This document shows positions 13,477 through 22,124 of a stretch of 24,847 nucleotides of DNA, in pieces. Position 1 is the first letter of the stretch; each line of letters begins with the position of its first letter. The notes below the pieces were generated by a model. That model made no database searches. It was not told where the DNA came from and saw only the letters and a program-made list of their open reading frames with translations. The position numbers and the translations under genes are program-made. The stretch lies in assembly GCF_000720325.1 (NCBI RefSeq), contig NZ_JOJM01000090.1, forward strand, positions 1 to 24,847. Reading direction: 5' to 3'. This DNA comes from Streptomyces sp. NRRL B-1347. GTDB lineage: Bacteria; Actinomycetota; Actinomycetes; Streptomycetales; Streptomycetaceae.

Positions 13477-16065
13477 GTGCCCGGTGAGAATCTGTCCCGC
13501 GACGAGGCCCAGGAGCGGGCCGCGCTGTTGTCCGTCGACGGGTACGAGGTCTTCCTCGACCTCCGGTCGGCGGTCGGCGACGGCCAGGAGGGCGACACCA
13601 CGCCGCGCACCTTCCGCTCGGTCACGACGATCCGCTTCCGCTGCGCCGAGCCCGGCGCGGCGAGCTTCGCGGACCTGATCGCCCCGAGCGTGACCGCCGT
13701 TTCGCTGAACGGCAAGGACCTCGACCCGTCCGAGGTCTTCGACGGCAGCCGCATCGCGCTTGAGGACCTGCGCGAGGAGAACGAGCTGGTGGTGGACGCC
13801 CAGTGCGCCTACAGCCGCACCGGCGAGGGCATGCACCGCTTCGTCGACCCGGAGGACGGCGAGGTCTACCTCTACACGCAGTACGAGCCCGCGGACTCCC
13901 GCCGCGTCTTCGCCAACTTCGAGCAGCCCGACCTGAAGGCCCCCTTCCGCTTCTCCGCACAGGCCCCCGAGGGGTGGACGGTGTGGAGCAACGGGGTGGG
14001 CGAACAGGTCGACGGCGTCTGGCAGTTCGCCGAGACCAAGCCCATCTCGACGTACATCACCGCGGTCGTCGCAGGGCCTTACCACTACGTGACCGATTCC
14101 TACGAGCGCGTCTTCGAGGACGGCACCCGCCTGGAGATCCCGCTCGGCGCGATGTGCCGCAAGGGCCTGGCCAAGCACTTCGACGCGGACGACGTCTTCC
14201 TGGTCACCAAGCAGGGCCTGGACTTCTTCCACGACCACTTCGACTTCCCCTACCCCTTCGGGAAGTACGACCAGGCCTTCGTGCCGGAGTACAACCTGGG
14301 CGCGATGGAGAACCCGGGCTGTGTGACGTTCCGCGAGGAGTTCATCTTCCGCGGCAAGGTGACCCAGGCGTCGTACGAGCGCCGGGCGAACGTCATCCTG
14401 CACGAGATGGCGCACATGTGGTTCGGCGACCTGGTCACCATGCGCTGGTGGGACGACCTGTGGCTGAAGGAGTCCTTCGCCGACTTCATGGGCTCCTTCT
14501 CCATGGTCGAGGCGACCCGCTTCACCAACGGCTGGATCACCTTCGCCAACAACCGCAAGGCGTGGGCGTACCGCGCCGACCAGCTGCCCTCCACGCACCC
14601 GGTCACGGCCGACATCCGCGACCTGGAGGACGCCAAGCTCAACTTCGACGGGATCACGTACGCCAAGGGCGCGTCGGTCCTCAAGCAGCTCGTGGCGTAC
14701 GCGGGCCGCGACGCCTTCCTCGAGGGCGCCCGGCGCTACTTCAAGCGGCACGCGTACGGCAACACCCGCCTGGGCGACCTGCTCTCGGTCCTGGAGGAGA
14801 CCAGCGGACGCGACATGACGGCCTGGTCGCGGGCCTGGCTGGAGACGGCGGGCGTCAACTCCCTCACCCCGCAGGTCACCCTGAGCGCGGAGGGCCGCGT
14901 CACGGAGCTCGCCGTCGTCCAGGAGGCGGCCGAGAGCCACCCGAGCTTGCGCCCGCACCGCGTGGCCGTGGGCCTGTACCGCCGCTCGGACGCGGGCGAC
15001 CTCGTGCGGTACGCCCGCGCGGAGGTGGACGTCGAGGGTCCGCGCACCGCGGTCGCCGAGCTCGTCGGCGCCGAGGCGCCCGAGCTCGTCCTGGTCAACG
15101 ACGACGACCTGACGTACTGCAAGATCCGCTTCGACGAGACCTCGCTCGCCACCCTGCGCGAGCGCCTCGGCGACCTCACCGACCCGCTCGCCCGCGCGCT
15201 GTGCTGGTCGGCGCTGTGGAACCTCACGCGGGACGCGCTCATGCCCGCACGGGACTTCGTCGACCTCGTGCTGCGGTTCGCCGGGCGGGAGACCGACATC
15301 GGCGTGCTCCAGATGCTGCACGCCTGGGCGAACACCGCCCTCACGCACTACGCCGCGCCCGGCTGGCGCGAGGAGGGCGGGCGGCTGCTCGCCGAGGGCG
15401 CGCTGCGGGAGCTGCGGATCGCCGAGCCGGGCAGCCAGCACCAGCTCACGTGGGCCCGGTTCTTCGCGTCCGTGGCCTCGTCGGACGCCGACCTCCAGCT
15501 CCTCCAGGGCCTGTTGGACGGCACGGCGAAGATCGACGGCCTGGAGGTGGACCAGGAGCTGCGCTGGGCGTTCCAGCTGCCGCTCGCGGTGCACGGCGTG
15601 GCGGACGAGCGGGCGCTCGCGGCCGAGCTGTCGCGCGACGACACCGCGTCCGGCAAGCGCCACCAGATCCGCTGTCTGGCCGCGCGGCCTTCGGCGGCGG
15701 TGAAGGCGCAGGCCTGGGCCTCCGTGGTGGAGTCGGACGCGCTGTCCAACGCCCTGGTGGAGGCGACGATCGCGGGCTTCGCGCAGCCCTCGCAGCGGGG
15801 GCTCGTCGCCGAGTACGCGCCGAAGTACTTCGCCGCGATCGAGCGGGTCTGGGCGGAGCGGTCCATCCAGATCGGCATGGACGTGGTGCGGGGCCTGTTC
15901 CCGCACCTCCAGGACAGCCCCGGGACGGTGGCCGCGGCGGACGCGTGGCTCGCGGCCCACGAGAGCGCGGCACCCGCCCTGCGCCGCCTGGTCCTCGAAG
16001 CCAGGGACGACCTGGCCCGGTCCCTGCGTGCCCAGGCGTGCGACACCGGCTCCGTCGAGGGGTAA
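13477..16065 (+). CDS. pepN: Aminopeptidase N (M1 family zinc metallopeptidase)
   Basis: This 862-residue protein matches the usual length of Streptomyces PepN (about 857). It has the exopeptidase motif GAMEN (275-279) and the zinc site HEMAH (309-313) with the third ligand Glu332, the exact HExxH-x18-E spacing, in MWFGDLVTMRWWDDLWL. A C-terminal ERAP1-like helical domain (about 540-850) follows. It removes N-terminal amino acids from peptides, with broad preference, and no signal peptide is visible. The GTG at 13477 (VPGENLSRDEAQER) is chosen over an upstream ATG at 13348 and a GTG at 13468. GGGAG lies eight bases before it and the family N-terminus begins PGENLSRDEA. It is convergent with the secreted protease, with a terminator hairpin between them. 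Confidence 0.95.
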   Translation: MPGENLSRDEAQERAALLSVDGYEVFLDLRSAVGDGQEGDTTPRTFRSVTTIRFRCAEPGAASFADLIAPSVTAVSLNGKDLDPSEVFDGSRIALEDLREENELVVDAQCAYSRTGEGMHRFVDPEDGEVYLYTQYEPADSRRVFANFEQPDLKAPFRFSAQAPEGWTVWSNGVGEQVDGVWQFAETKPISTYITAVVAGPYHYVTDSYERVFEDGTRLEIPLGAMCRKGLAKHFDADDVFLVTKQGLDFFHDHFDFPYPFGKYDQAFVPEYNLGAMENPGCVTFREEFIFRGKVTQASYERRANVILHEMAHMWFGDLVTMRWWDDLWLKESFADFMGSFSMVEATRFTNGWITFANNRKAWAYRADQLPSTHPVTADIRDLEDAKLNFDGITYAKGASVLKQLVAYAGRDAFLEGARRYFKRHAYGNTRLGDLLSVLEETSGRDMTAWSRAWLETAGVNSLTPQVTLSAEGRVTELAVVQEAAESHPSLRPHRVAVGLYRRSDAGDLVRYARAEVDVEGPRTAVAELVGAEAPELVLVNDDDLTYCKIRFDETSLATLRERLGDLTDPLARALCWSALWNLTRDALMPARDFVDLVLRFAGRETDIGVLQMLHAWANTALTHYAAPGWREEGGRLLAEGALRELRIAEPGSQHQLTWARFFASVASSDADLQLLQGLLDGTAKIDGLEVDQELRWAFQLPLAVHGVADERALAAELSRDDTASGKRHQIRCLAARPSAAVKAQAWASVVESDALSNALVEATIAGFAQPSQRGLVAEYAPKYFAAIERVWAERSIQIGMDVVRGLFPHLQDSPGTVAAADAWLAAHESAAPALRRLVLEARDDLARSLRAQACDTGSVEG

Positions 16066-16080
16066 GGGGGCCTGCCCGGA

Positions 16081-16121
16081 CTCCCGGGCCGGGGCCGCAG
16101 CAGCGCGGTCCCGGCCCGGAG
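16081..16121. terminator. Bidirectional hairpin between pepN and the S1 protease
   Basis: Arms 16081-16098 and 16105-16121 pair over about 17 bp with one bulge and one G-U pair around a 6-base loop. It lies in the 72-bp gap between convergent stop codons, so it probably serves both genes. Confidence 0.75.
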
Positions 16122-16137
16122 CCCCGGAAACCGGGCG

Positions 16138-17232
16138 TCAGCCGATCTGCGCCCCGTAGCGGGACAGCGCGTCCACGACCGGGGCGAAGAAGGTCCGGCC
16201 GCCGCTGGAGCAGTTGCCGCTGCCACCGGAGGTGAGCCCGAGCGCGCTGCCGCCCGCGAACATGGCGCCGCCGCTGTCACCGGGCTCGGCGCAGACGTTG
16301 GTCTGGATCAGGCCGTTGACCGTGCCCTGGGGGTAGGAGACGGACACGTTGAGCCGCTGCACGGCGCCGCCGTGCAGCCGCGTGGTGGAGCCGCTGCGCT
16401 GCACCTGTTCGCCGACCACGGCCTGGCGGGCCCCGGTGATCTGCTGGGAGCCGCCGTTGTAGAGGTTGACCTCGCTCGGGTGGGCGACGTTCGCGGTGTA
16501 CTTCACGATGGCGTCGTCGCGCCCGGGGAAGCCGTAGTCCTCGACCTGGCCGATCACGGGCCCGCCCTGGGTCTCGGACCAGCTGGTGCCCGCGAGGGCG
16601 GCGCAGTGGCCCGCGGTGAGGAAGTAGGGCTGGCCGTTCTTGACGACGTTGAAGCCCAGCGAACAGCGGCCGCTGGAGCTCCAGATGGCGTCGCCGCCGC
16701 GGATGAGCGGCTGGAACGTGCCCGCCGTCCGCTCCAGGACCGCCGCGCCGTCCTGGGCCGCCACCCGCTCCTTGAGCCGGTCGAGGGCGGCGCCCCTGAC
16801 CGTGGAGTCGGCGGTGACGACCACCTTGTTCAGAACCGGGTCCGTGCCGCGTGACGTGCCGGGGACCGCGCGCTCGCCCAGGGCCCGCTGGACCGCGTCG
16901 AGGCGGGCCTGGGAGCGGGTGACCTGCCTCGGCTCGGCTCCGGCGGCGCGGACCCGGTCGGCCGCGGCCTCGCCGAGGACGTTGACGACGAGCTTCTTGG
17001 CCGCGGCGTCGTAGTAGGCGCCCGCGGTGTCGCTGCGGAAGCCGTCGGTCAGGGAGTCGGCGAGCCTGCCCGCCGCGGTGGCGCCGACGGCCTGCGGAGT
17101 GGGGTCCGCGGCCGCCGAGCTGGTGGCCGCCGTGGTGAGGGTGCCCGCGACCAGGGCGGCGACGCCGATGCCGGTCAGGACGAGGCGCCGTGCGGTTGCT
17201 CGGGTCGTGCGGCTTGTTCGTGGGGCTGTCAC
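16138..17232 (-). CDS. Secreted streptogrisin-like serine protease precursor (S1 family, alpha-lytic type)
   Basis: This 364-residue pre-pro-enzyme has a basic N-terminus with a hydrophobic core and likely cleavage after SSAAA (residue 42). A prodomain of alpha-lytic type spans about 43-176. The mature enzyme begins at Ile177 (IRGGDAIWSSSGRCSLGFNV), which closely resembles streptogrisin B. The triad is His209 (TAGHC), Asp239 (RDDAIV) and Ser320 (EPGDSGG). Disulphides are likely at Cys190-Cys210 and Cys314-Cys341. The residue after the catalytic Asp is Asp where streptogrisin B has Tyr. It is exported, folds with its prodomain and digests extracellular protein. The GTG start has GGAGGT seven bases upstream. 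Confidence 0.93.
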   Translation of the reverse strand: MTAPRTSRTTRATARRLVLTGIGVAALVAGTLTTAATSSAAADPTPQAVGATAAGRLADSLTDGFRSDTAGAYYDAAAKKLVVNVLGEAAADRVRAAGAEPRQVTRSQARLDAVQRALGERAVPGTSRGTDPVLNKVVVTADSTVRGAALDRLKERVAAQDGAAVLERTAGTFQPLIRGGDAIWSSSGRCSLGFNVVKNGQPYFLTAGHCAALAGTSWSETQGGPVIGQVEDYGFPGRDDAIVKYTANVAHPSEVNLYNGGSQQITGARQAVVGEQVQRSGSTTRLHGGAVQRLNVSVSYPQGTVNGLIQTNVCAEPGDSGGAMFAGGSALGLTSGGSGNCSSGGRTFFAPVVDALSRYGAQIG

Positions 17233-17589
17233 TCAGTACCTCCATGGGGGGATGGAGCCGCCCACGTCGGATGCGGCTCCGGGGAGTTACCGGTTCCGGG
17301 CACGGACCGCCGACGGATTACGTCGCGTTCATGCCAAGTGCCGCGCCGAGTATGACAACGGTGTCCCCCGCCCACAAGGGGATGGACCGAGAAAGCGGAC
17401 GCACTCCGTCCCCACCGCACGCCCCCCTCGGCGACGCCCGCACCCCGCCCGCACCCCGCCCGCGCCCGGTCCTCGAACCGGACCTTTTCGGTCCTCGAAC
17501 TCCCGTACTTTAGGACGGGGTTGTCCGGTTTTGTCGACGGGACTGTAACAGCGGTTAGGGGGCGGATCGGCACCGGGAATGGCCACGGC
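17233..17589. other. 357-bp divergent intergenic region
   Basis: This region separates the protease (-) from the AbiEi-like gene (+). It holds a TTGTCA hexamer for the minus strand (17353-17358) without a clear -10, a C-rich tract with a tandem CGCACCCCGCC (about 17440-17462), paired 12-bp direct repeats (17467-17500), and TTGTCC/GTAACA-like hexamers (17521-17526, 17545-17550) that could form a weak plus-strand promoter. No small gene or RNA is evident. Confidence 0.5.
17467..17500. promoter_or_regulatory. 12-bp direct repeat with 22-bp period and interleaved hairpins
   Basis: CGGTCCTCGAAC occurs at 17467-17478 and 17489-17500, start to start 22 bp, about two helical turns. GGACC at 17480-17484 lies between the copies and can pair with GGTCC in either one, giving two mutually exclusive stems. 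It lies about 90 bp before the AbiEi-like gene and 235 bp before the divergent protease gene. It may be a two-site operator. Confidence 0.45.
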
Positions 17590-18690
17590 ATGAACCACAA
17601 CACCCCGCTCTCCCCCCGCCCTCTGCGTCACCTCACCGACGTCCAGCGCCGCGTCATGAGCGCGGCCCAGCTGCGCGCACACGGCGTCGGCGCCGCCGAC
17701 GTCCACGCGCACTGCCGCCCCGGCGGCCCCTGGCAGCAGCTCCTGCCCGGCGTCTATCTGCTCCACCCGGGCCCGCCGACCAGCGAGGAGCGGCTGCACG
17801 GCGTGCTGCTCTACGCCGGGCGGCCGCCGGCCAAGGAGTCCCGGGCGATCCCCGCGCAGCCGCGCCCCGGCGAGCCGCACGCCGCCTACGCCGACGCGAT
17901 GATCACCGGGCTCGCGGCCCTGACCCTGCACCGCTTCTCCTCCGCGCCGCCGCTGCTCTCCCTGGACCGGATCGACGTCCTGGTCCCGCGCACCCGGCGG
18001 CTGCGCTCGACCGGCTGCGCCCGCCTGGTCCGCGCGTACACGCTGCCCACACCCGTGCAGCTCACCGGCGTGCCGGTGGCGCCGGTGCCGCGCGCGCTCG
18101 CCGACGCCGTCGCCCAGCTCGCCGACGCGGGCGCGGTGCGGCGGCTGCTCACCGAGGCGGTGCGCGGCGGGCACTGCGAACCGGCAGCGCTGGTGAAGGA
18201 GTTGAACCGGGCACGCCTCCTCGGCCGTCCGCACGTGGTGGACGCCGTGGACTCGCTGCTCGCCGAGGGGCGCGCGATCGCCGAGGACCGGCTGCACGCC
18301 CTGGTCCGCGACCACGGGCTCCCGGACCCGCTGTGGAACGTCGACCTGCGCCTTCCGGGCGGTCCCTACCTGGGCGGCGTCGACGCGTACTGGCCCGAGC
18401 AGGCCGTCGCCGTGGAGCTGGACACCCGGGCGCCGCGGCACGGCCTCAAGCCGGGTGCGCGACCGGGCCGCACGGACCGTATGGACCGCCAGCAGCAGGA
18501 GGACGACGAGCAGTGGTCCGAATACGTCCGCAAGCGCGAGCACTTGGAGCGGCTCGGCGTCACCGTCGTCCACATCACCCCGAAGAAGCTTCGGGACGCG
18601 CCCGACCAGCAGGCGGCGGTCGTACGGACGGCCCTGATGGCGGCGTCCGACCGGGACCCGGCGGCGTACCTCGTGGTCCTGCCCAGATAG
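17590..18690 (+). CDS. AbiEi-like antitoxin domain plus DUF559/Vsr-like nuclease-fold protein
   Basis: This 366-residue protein has an N-terminal winged-helix-like part (about 15-60: LTDVQRRVMSAAQLRAHG, then WQQLLPGVYLLHPG) of the kind annotated as AbiEi antitoxin N-terminal domain. A middle region contains PRALADAVAQL. The C-terminal part (about 225-345) contains GGVDAYWPEQAVAVELD (262-278), whose Asp265 and Glu276-x-Asp278 resemble the PD-(D/E)xK core of DUF559/Vsr proteins. VVHITPKKL follows. Whether it cuts DNA is unknown. This architecture is common in actinobacteria as a lone gene, and no AbiEii toxin gene is next to it. The ATG at 17590 is the best start, although its ribosome-binding site (GGGAA) is weak. 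An in-frame ATG at 17521 lies in promoter-like sequence. Confidence 0.75.
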   Translation: MNHNTPLSPRPLRHLTDVQRRVMSAAQLRAHGVGAADVHAHCRPGGPWQQLLPGVYLLHPGPPTSEERLHGVLLYAGRPPAKESRAIPAQPRPGEPHAAYADAMITGLAALTLHRFSSAPPLLSLDRIDVLVPRTRRLRSTGCARLVRAYTLPTPVQLTGVPVAPVPRALADAVAQLADAGAVRRLLTEAVRGGHCEPAALVKELNRARLLGRPHVVDAVDSLLAEGRAIAEDRLHALVRDHGLPDPLWNVDLRLPGGPYLGGVDAYWPEQAVAVELDTRAPRHGLKPGARPGRTDRMDRQQQEDDEQWSEYVRKREHLERLGVTVVHITPKKLRDAPDQQAAVVRTALMAASDRDPAAYLVVLPR

Positions 18691-18701
18691 TCCTGGGCGG
18701 T

Positions 18702-18771
18702 CACGGCACGCGCCCCGGTAGGGGATGCGGGGGCGGAGCTCCGGACGGCGGAGCTCCGCCCCCGTGCCGTG
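18702..18771. terminator. Two-layer bidirectional hairpin terminator
   Basis: An inner perfect 16-bp stem (18728-18743 with 18749-18764, 5-base loop) is enclosed by an outer match of CACGGCAC (18702-18709) with GTGCCGTG (18764-18771). It fills the gap between the convergent AbiEi-like and serine hydrolase genes. Confidence 0.88.
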
Positions 18772-18785
18772 CGCGGGCGCGGCGG

Positions 18786-19961
18786 TCAGGCGCCGCAGAA
18801 CTCCGCGTTGAGGATCTTGTCCTGGCCGCGCGCCCAGTCGCCGTTGTAGTTGAACGCGAGCGCGTGGCCGCCGTCGGTCGTGGTCACGGCCAGGGAAAGG
18901 GAGCCGTGGATGCCGCCGCCGTGGCCCCACAGGACCGTGCCGCAGGGCAGTTCGAGCCGCAGCAGGCCGAGGCCGTAGCGGCCGCCCGCGCCCTCCTCGC
19001 CCTTGGCGGGGACCGTCTTCTTCATCGCGGCGAGCTGCTCGGCGGGCAGCAGGGAGCCGCGCAGCAGAGCGGCGTAGAAGCGGTTCAGGTCGGCCGCGTC
19101 GGAGATCATCTCGCCCGCCGCGCCCGCCATGGAGGGGTTCAGCTCGGTCACGTCGTACGTCCTGCCGGTGGCGGCGCCGGAGAGCTTGGAGTACGCGCGG
19201 GACGCGGGCCGGGGCAGGGTGGGCTCGGTGCCGGGCACGGAGGTGGCGTGCAGGTGCAGGGGGTTGATGATCCGGTCGCGGATCTCGTCCCCGTACGGCC
19301 TGCCCGTGACCTTCTCGACGATCATTCCGGCGACGACGTAGTTGGTGTTGGAGTAGTTCCAGTCCCGGCCGGGGGCGGAGTCCGGGGCGTGGCGCATCGC
19401 GATCGCGACCAGCTCCGCGGGGTCCCAGGTGCGGTGGCGGTGGGCGAAGAACTCCGGGGTGGCGAGCCGCCGGTCGAAGTCGGGGTCCTCGCTGTAGTCG
19501 TGGATGCCGCTGGTGTGGTTGAGGAGCTGGCGGACGCTGATCCCGTCGCCGTCGTGGCCGTTGCCCTCGATCAGGCCGGGCAGCCAGGCGCCCACCGCGT
19601 CGTCGAGGTCGAGCCTGCCCTCCGCCTCCAGTTGGAGCAGCACGGTCGCCACGAACGTCTTGGTGATGCTGGCCGCGCGGAAGCGGTCGTGCGCGCCGCG
19701 CGGGGTCCCCTCGCGCAGGTCGCCGACGCCCGCGGCGGCGCTCCAGGGGCCGCGCCGGTCCTGGGCGTGGGCCGTCACGCCGGGGGCGCCGGCGCGCACG
19801 GCGGCCTCGACGGCGGCCCGGGTCCCGCGGTGGTCCCGGTCCGTGCGGGGTGCGGCGGTGGCGGGGGCGCGGGCGGTCAGGGCTCCCGCCACCACCGCGG
19901 CCGCGACGACCGCTCCCACGAGCCCGGTCCTGACCGGTGTGGGGCGTGTGGGCACTGCCAT
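18786..19961 (-). CDS. Secreted serine hydrolase, beta-lactamase/D-Ala-D-Ala carboxypeptidase family (S12)
   Basis: This 391-residue protein has an N-terminal hydrophobic signal segment (about 12-37) with probable cleavage near ATAA. A class C-type serine hydrolase domain follows, with the nucleophile motif SITK (Ser98-Lys101), the YSN motif (203-205) and HGG (347-349). These three form the active site of penicillin-binding DD-peptidases, esterases and class C beta-lactamases. Streptomyces R61-type DD-peptidases have the same layout. HGG rather than KTG is common in DD-peptidases and esterases of this group. The role could be peptidoglycan trimming or hydrolysis of a small ester or amide; sequence does not decide. 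It lies downstream of the metallophosphoesterase on the same strand, with a hairpin between them. Confidence 0.9.
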   Translation of the reverse strand: MAVPTRPTPVRTGLVGAVVAAAVVAGALTARAPATAAPRTDRDHRGTRAAVEAAVRAGAPGVTAHAQDRRGPWSAAAGVGDLREGTPRGAHDRFRAASITKTFVATVLLQLEAEGRLDLDDAVGAWLPGLIEGNGHDGDGISVRQLLNHTSGIHDYSEDPDFDRRLATPEFFAHRHRTWDPAELVAIAMRHAPDSAPGRDWNYSNTNYVVAGMIVEKVTGRPYGDEIRDRIINPLHLHATSVPGTEPTLPRPASRAYSKLSGAATGRTYDVTELNPSMAGAAGEMISDAADLNRFYAALLRGSLLPAEQLAAMKKTVPAKGEEGAGGRYGLGLLRLELPCGTVLWGHGGGIHGSLSLAVTTTDGGHALAFNYNGDWARGQDKILNAEFCGA

Positions 19962-19993
19962 GGGTCGCTGTCCCTTCCTCGGTGCGTCTGCCC

Positions 19994-20023
19994 GGTCCCG
20001 GTGAGCGGGGGCTCTCCGGGACC
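19994..20023 (-). terminator. Hairpin between the metallophosphoesterase and serine hydrolase genes
   Basis: GGTCCCGGTGAG (19994-20005) pairs with CTCTCCGGGACC (20012-20023) with one mismatch and a 6-base loop. It lies downstream of the metallophosphoesterase stop and upstream of the serine hydrolase start, so the two are probably separate transcripts. Confidence 0.6.
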
Positions 20024-20102
20024 GTTCCGCAGGGCAGAACTGCGCCTCGGCCGGGAAGTCACGGTCGAGGGGGTGGGGACGGTGCGGCAGCGGGGGCCGG
20101 GG

Positions 20103-21857
20103 TCAGCGCTTGCGGAGGACGAGTTCCGTGTTGCGGTCGCCCGGTGCGCCGCCGAGCGCGGGTTTGGCGCCCGGGGCGTTGAGGGCCAGCTCGCGGTAGA
20201 GCGCCGCGAGGCCGGTCTGGGAGAGGTCGGCGAAGTCCGTGCGGTGCGGGGCCGCCGACTCGATCAGGGTGGTGAAGAGGGACAGCGTGCCGTCGTGGTT
20301 GTCGACGAGCTCGATCACGCGCGCGAGCTGCGGGAAGTCCACGTGCGACGCGGTGGACACCTCCCAGAGCGAGCCGTGCGGGGTGATGGCGTTCTTGTGG
20401 CTGTGGCCGTTCACCCAGGCCAGGACGGAGCGGTGGCGGCGCAGCAGCGCGAGCACCTCGTCGCCGCCGTGCCGGGCCTCGTGCGGGTGGTGCGGGTCGG
20501 TCACCAGATTGCGCATGGTGCGGCTGGTGTGGTGGCTGAAGACGATGACGTACGAGGCGTCGCCGCTTCTCTCGACGGCCTTCAGGGTCCGCTCCAGCCA
20601 GCGCAGTTGGGCGGTGCCGAGCGAGCCCTCGTAGTGGCCGCCCGGGTCGGTGGTGTCCAGGCTGATGCCGAGGACGTCGTCGGTGATGCGGAAGGCGTAG
20701 TACTGCGTGCGGTCCGCCAGGTTCTCCTGGGTGTAGCCGTGGCCTATGGGGCCGCGGCCCGCGTGCGCCGGGTCGAGGTGGGCCTGGACGTACTCGGTGG
20801 GGGTGAAGGGGGCGCGGGCCTCGTCCGGGGTCACGGGGCGCATGCGGCGCGCCTCGGCCCGCAGCAGCTCCTTGAAGTGGGCGCCCTTGGGGTCGCGGCC
20901 CTTCTTGACGGCCTTCCACAGGGCGGCGCCGCGCGCCTCGTCCAGGGACATCAGCTTCCGGCCGCCGACGGCGAGGTCGGCGAAGTAGGAGTCGCCGGGG
21001 GCGTAGCAGCCGCCGGGCAGGGCGTCGTGGTTGCCGACGGTGGAGTACCAGGGGAGGTTCAGGCCGGGGCTGTTGACCTGCCGGATCGCGGCGTCGAGGA
21101 AGCCGTGCAGGCGCGGGAAGCCGACGCGCTTGTCGGCGTCGCGCAGTGCGGCGTCGGGGTGCCAGTACAGCTTCAGACCGCTGTTCTGCACGCCTTCGTA
21201 GTGGCGCGGGTCCCCGGAGTTGGGGGTGACGCGGCCGCCGCTCATCACCTTGAGGAACCAGTCGAGTTCGGTGCGGGAGTTGTTGTCCGTGTTGTCGCCG
21301 GTCGTCATCACGAAGTGCAGGGGCGCGCCGGTGGCGGGCGCGCCGCGCAGCGCGTTGACCCGCTCGACGAGCGAGACGGCGCCCGCCACGGACAGGGCCT
21401 CCTGCGGCCGCCAGGCGCTCGCCGTCTGGGCGCGCAGGTACTCGTACCGCAGCGGATGCTGTACGTCGACCAGGTGCAGGTCCGTGAACTGTACGAAGGC
21501 GGCGAGCGCGGTGCGGCGCGCCTCCCGGCCCCGGTGTGCGGCGGCCAGCTCGGCGCGCACCACGCGCGGCCACGCCGGGCCGTCGCCGAGGCGCCGGAAG
21601 CCGGAGGTGCCGCGCGGCGTCGCCGCCGTGCTGAGGGTCGTGCCCGCGCGGTACGGGGCGAGCGGGGCGGCGGGGGCGCGGCGGGACACCGCGATCGGGC
21701 CGCGCCGGGCGGGGGCCGCCGCCCCGTGGCCCGCTCCGGGTCCGACGGCGTATCCGACGCCCGCGGAGAGGGACACCGCGCCCGCCGCGGCGAGGAGCGC
21801 GCGGCGGTTGACGGCGGCGGTCGTGACGGCGGTGGCGACAGAGCGTATGCGCGACAT
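20103..21857 (-). CDS. Exported TIGR03767-type metallophosphoesterase
   Basis: This 584-residue protein carries the five calcineurin-like metal motifs in order: TDLHL (125-129), GDNTDNN (187-193), GNHD (275-278), SHHT (441-444) and GHSH (484-487). The N-terminus has NRRALLAAAGAVSLSAGVG, a twin-arginine-like pair followed by a hydrophobic stretch, which suggests Tat export and fits a pre-folded metalloenzyme. It probably hydrolyses phosphomono- or diesters outside the membrane; the substrate is unknown. The ATG at 21857 (MSRIRSVATAV) is preferred over one at 21986 because GGGGAG lies about seven bases upstream and the longer version would bury the signal. It follows the CGNR gene on the same strand after a 267-bp gap, so it likely has its own promoter. 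Confidence 0.88.
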   Translation of the reverse strand: MSRIRSVATAVTTAAVNRRALLAAAGAVSLSAGVGYAVGPGAGHGAAAPARRGPIAVSRRAPAAPLAPYRAGTTLSTAATPRGTSGFRRLGDGPAWPRVVRAELAAAHRGREARRTALAAFVQFTDLHLVDVQHPLRYEYLRAQTASAWRPQEALSVAGAVSLVERVNALRGAPATGAPLHFVMTTGDNTDNNSRTELDWFLKVMSGGRVTPNSGDPRHYEGVQNSGLKLYWHPDAALRDADKRVGFPRLHGFLDAAIRQVNSPGLNLPWYSTVGNHDALPGGCYAPGDSYFADLAVGGRKLMSLDEARGAALWKAVKKGRDPKGAHFKELLRAEARRMRPVTPDEARAPFTPTEYVQAHLDPAHAGRGPIGHGYTQENLADRTQYYAFRITDDVLGISLDTTDPGGHYEGSLGTAQLRWLERTLKAVERSGDASYVIVFSHHTSRTMRNLVTDPHHPHEARHGGDEVLALLRRHRSVLAWVNGHSHKNAITPHGSLWEVSTASHVDFPQLARVIELVDNHDGTLSLFTTLIESAAPHRTDFADLSQTGLAALYRELALNAPGAKPALGGAPGDRNTELVLRKR

Positions 21858-21930
21858 GGCGCGTCTCCCCGAGTGCGAACGCGTCGGCAGTGGTCGCGGG
21901 GAGGTCCGGACCGTGGCCGTCCGGTGCGCT

Positions 21931-21961
21931 CCCCGCTCGTACTGGATCGTTGGCAGCGGGG
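21931..21961. other. Inverted repeat CCCCGCT-N17-AGCGGGG upstream of the metallophosphoesterase
   Basis: Perfect 7-bp arms (21931-21937, 21955-21961) flank an unusually AT-rich core for this genome, about 75 bp before the metallophosphoesterase start. It may be an operator or leader hairpin. No -35/-10 pair was identified with confidence. Confidence 0.3.
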
Positions 21962-22124
21962 ATGACCTGCGCGTTAACGTCGCCACAACGGGTGACGCCG
22001 ATCACCGTAAGTGGATCAGGGAGGCACCCTGCGTGTGCATGTGCGGCTCTCCGGGTGGAGGCGCGGCGGTCACGCGGTGTTCATGTCACGGGGTAGCGGG
22101 GCCCGTACGGCGCGGTTCGGGGGG

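Noticed and set aside
13429..15960. 843-codon open frame antisense to pepN
   Set aside because: pepN has complete catalytic motifs. The antisense frame shows low-complexity Arg/Gly/Val-rich composition with no domain, as expected in very GC-rich DNA.
18333..21965. 1210-codon plus-strand open frame across the serine hydrolase and metallophosphoesterase
   Set aside because: It is antisense to two genes with clear motifs, crosses their intergenic terminator, and has a Gly/Arg/Val-rich composition.
20059..22005. 648-codon frame overlapping the metallophosphoesterase on the same strand
   Set aside because: Alternative frame of a gene with five intact metal motifs; its composition is Arg/Pro-rich.
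21858..22124. A PHO box before the metallophosphoesterase
   Set aside because: Only single GTTCA-like words were found, not the tandem direct repeats at 11-bp steps needed for PhoP.
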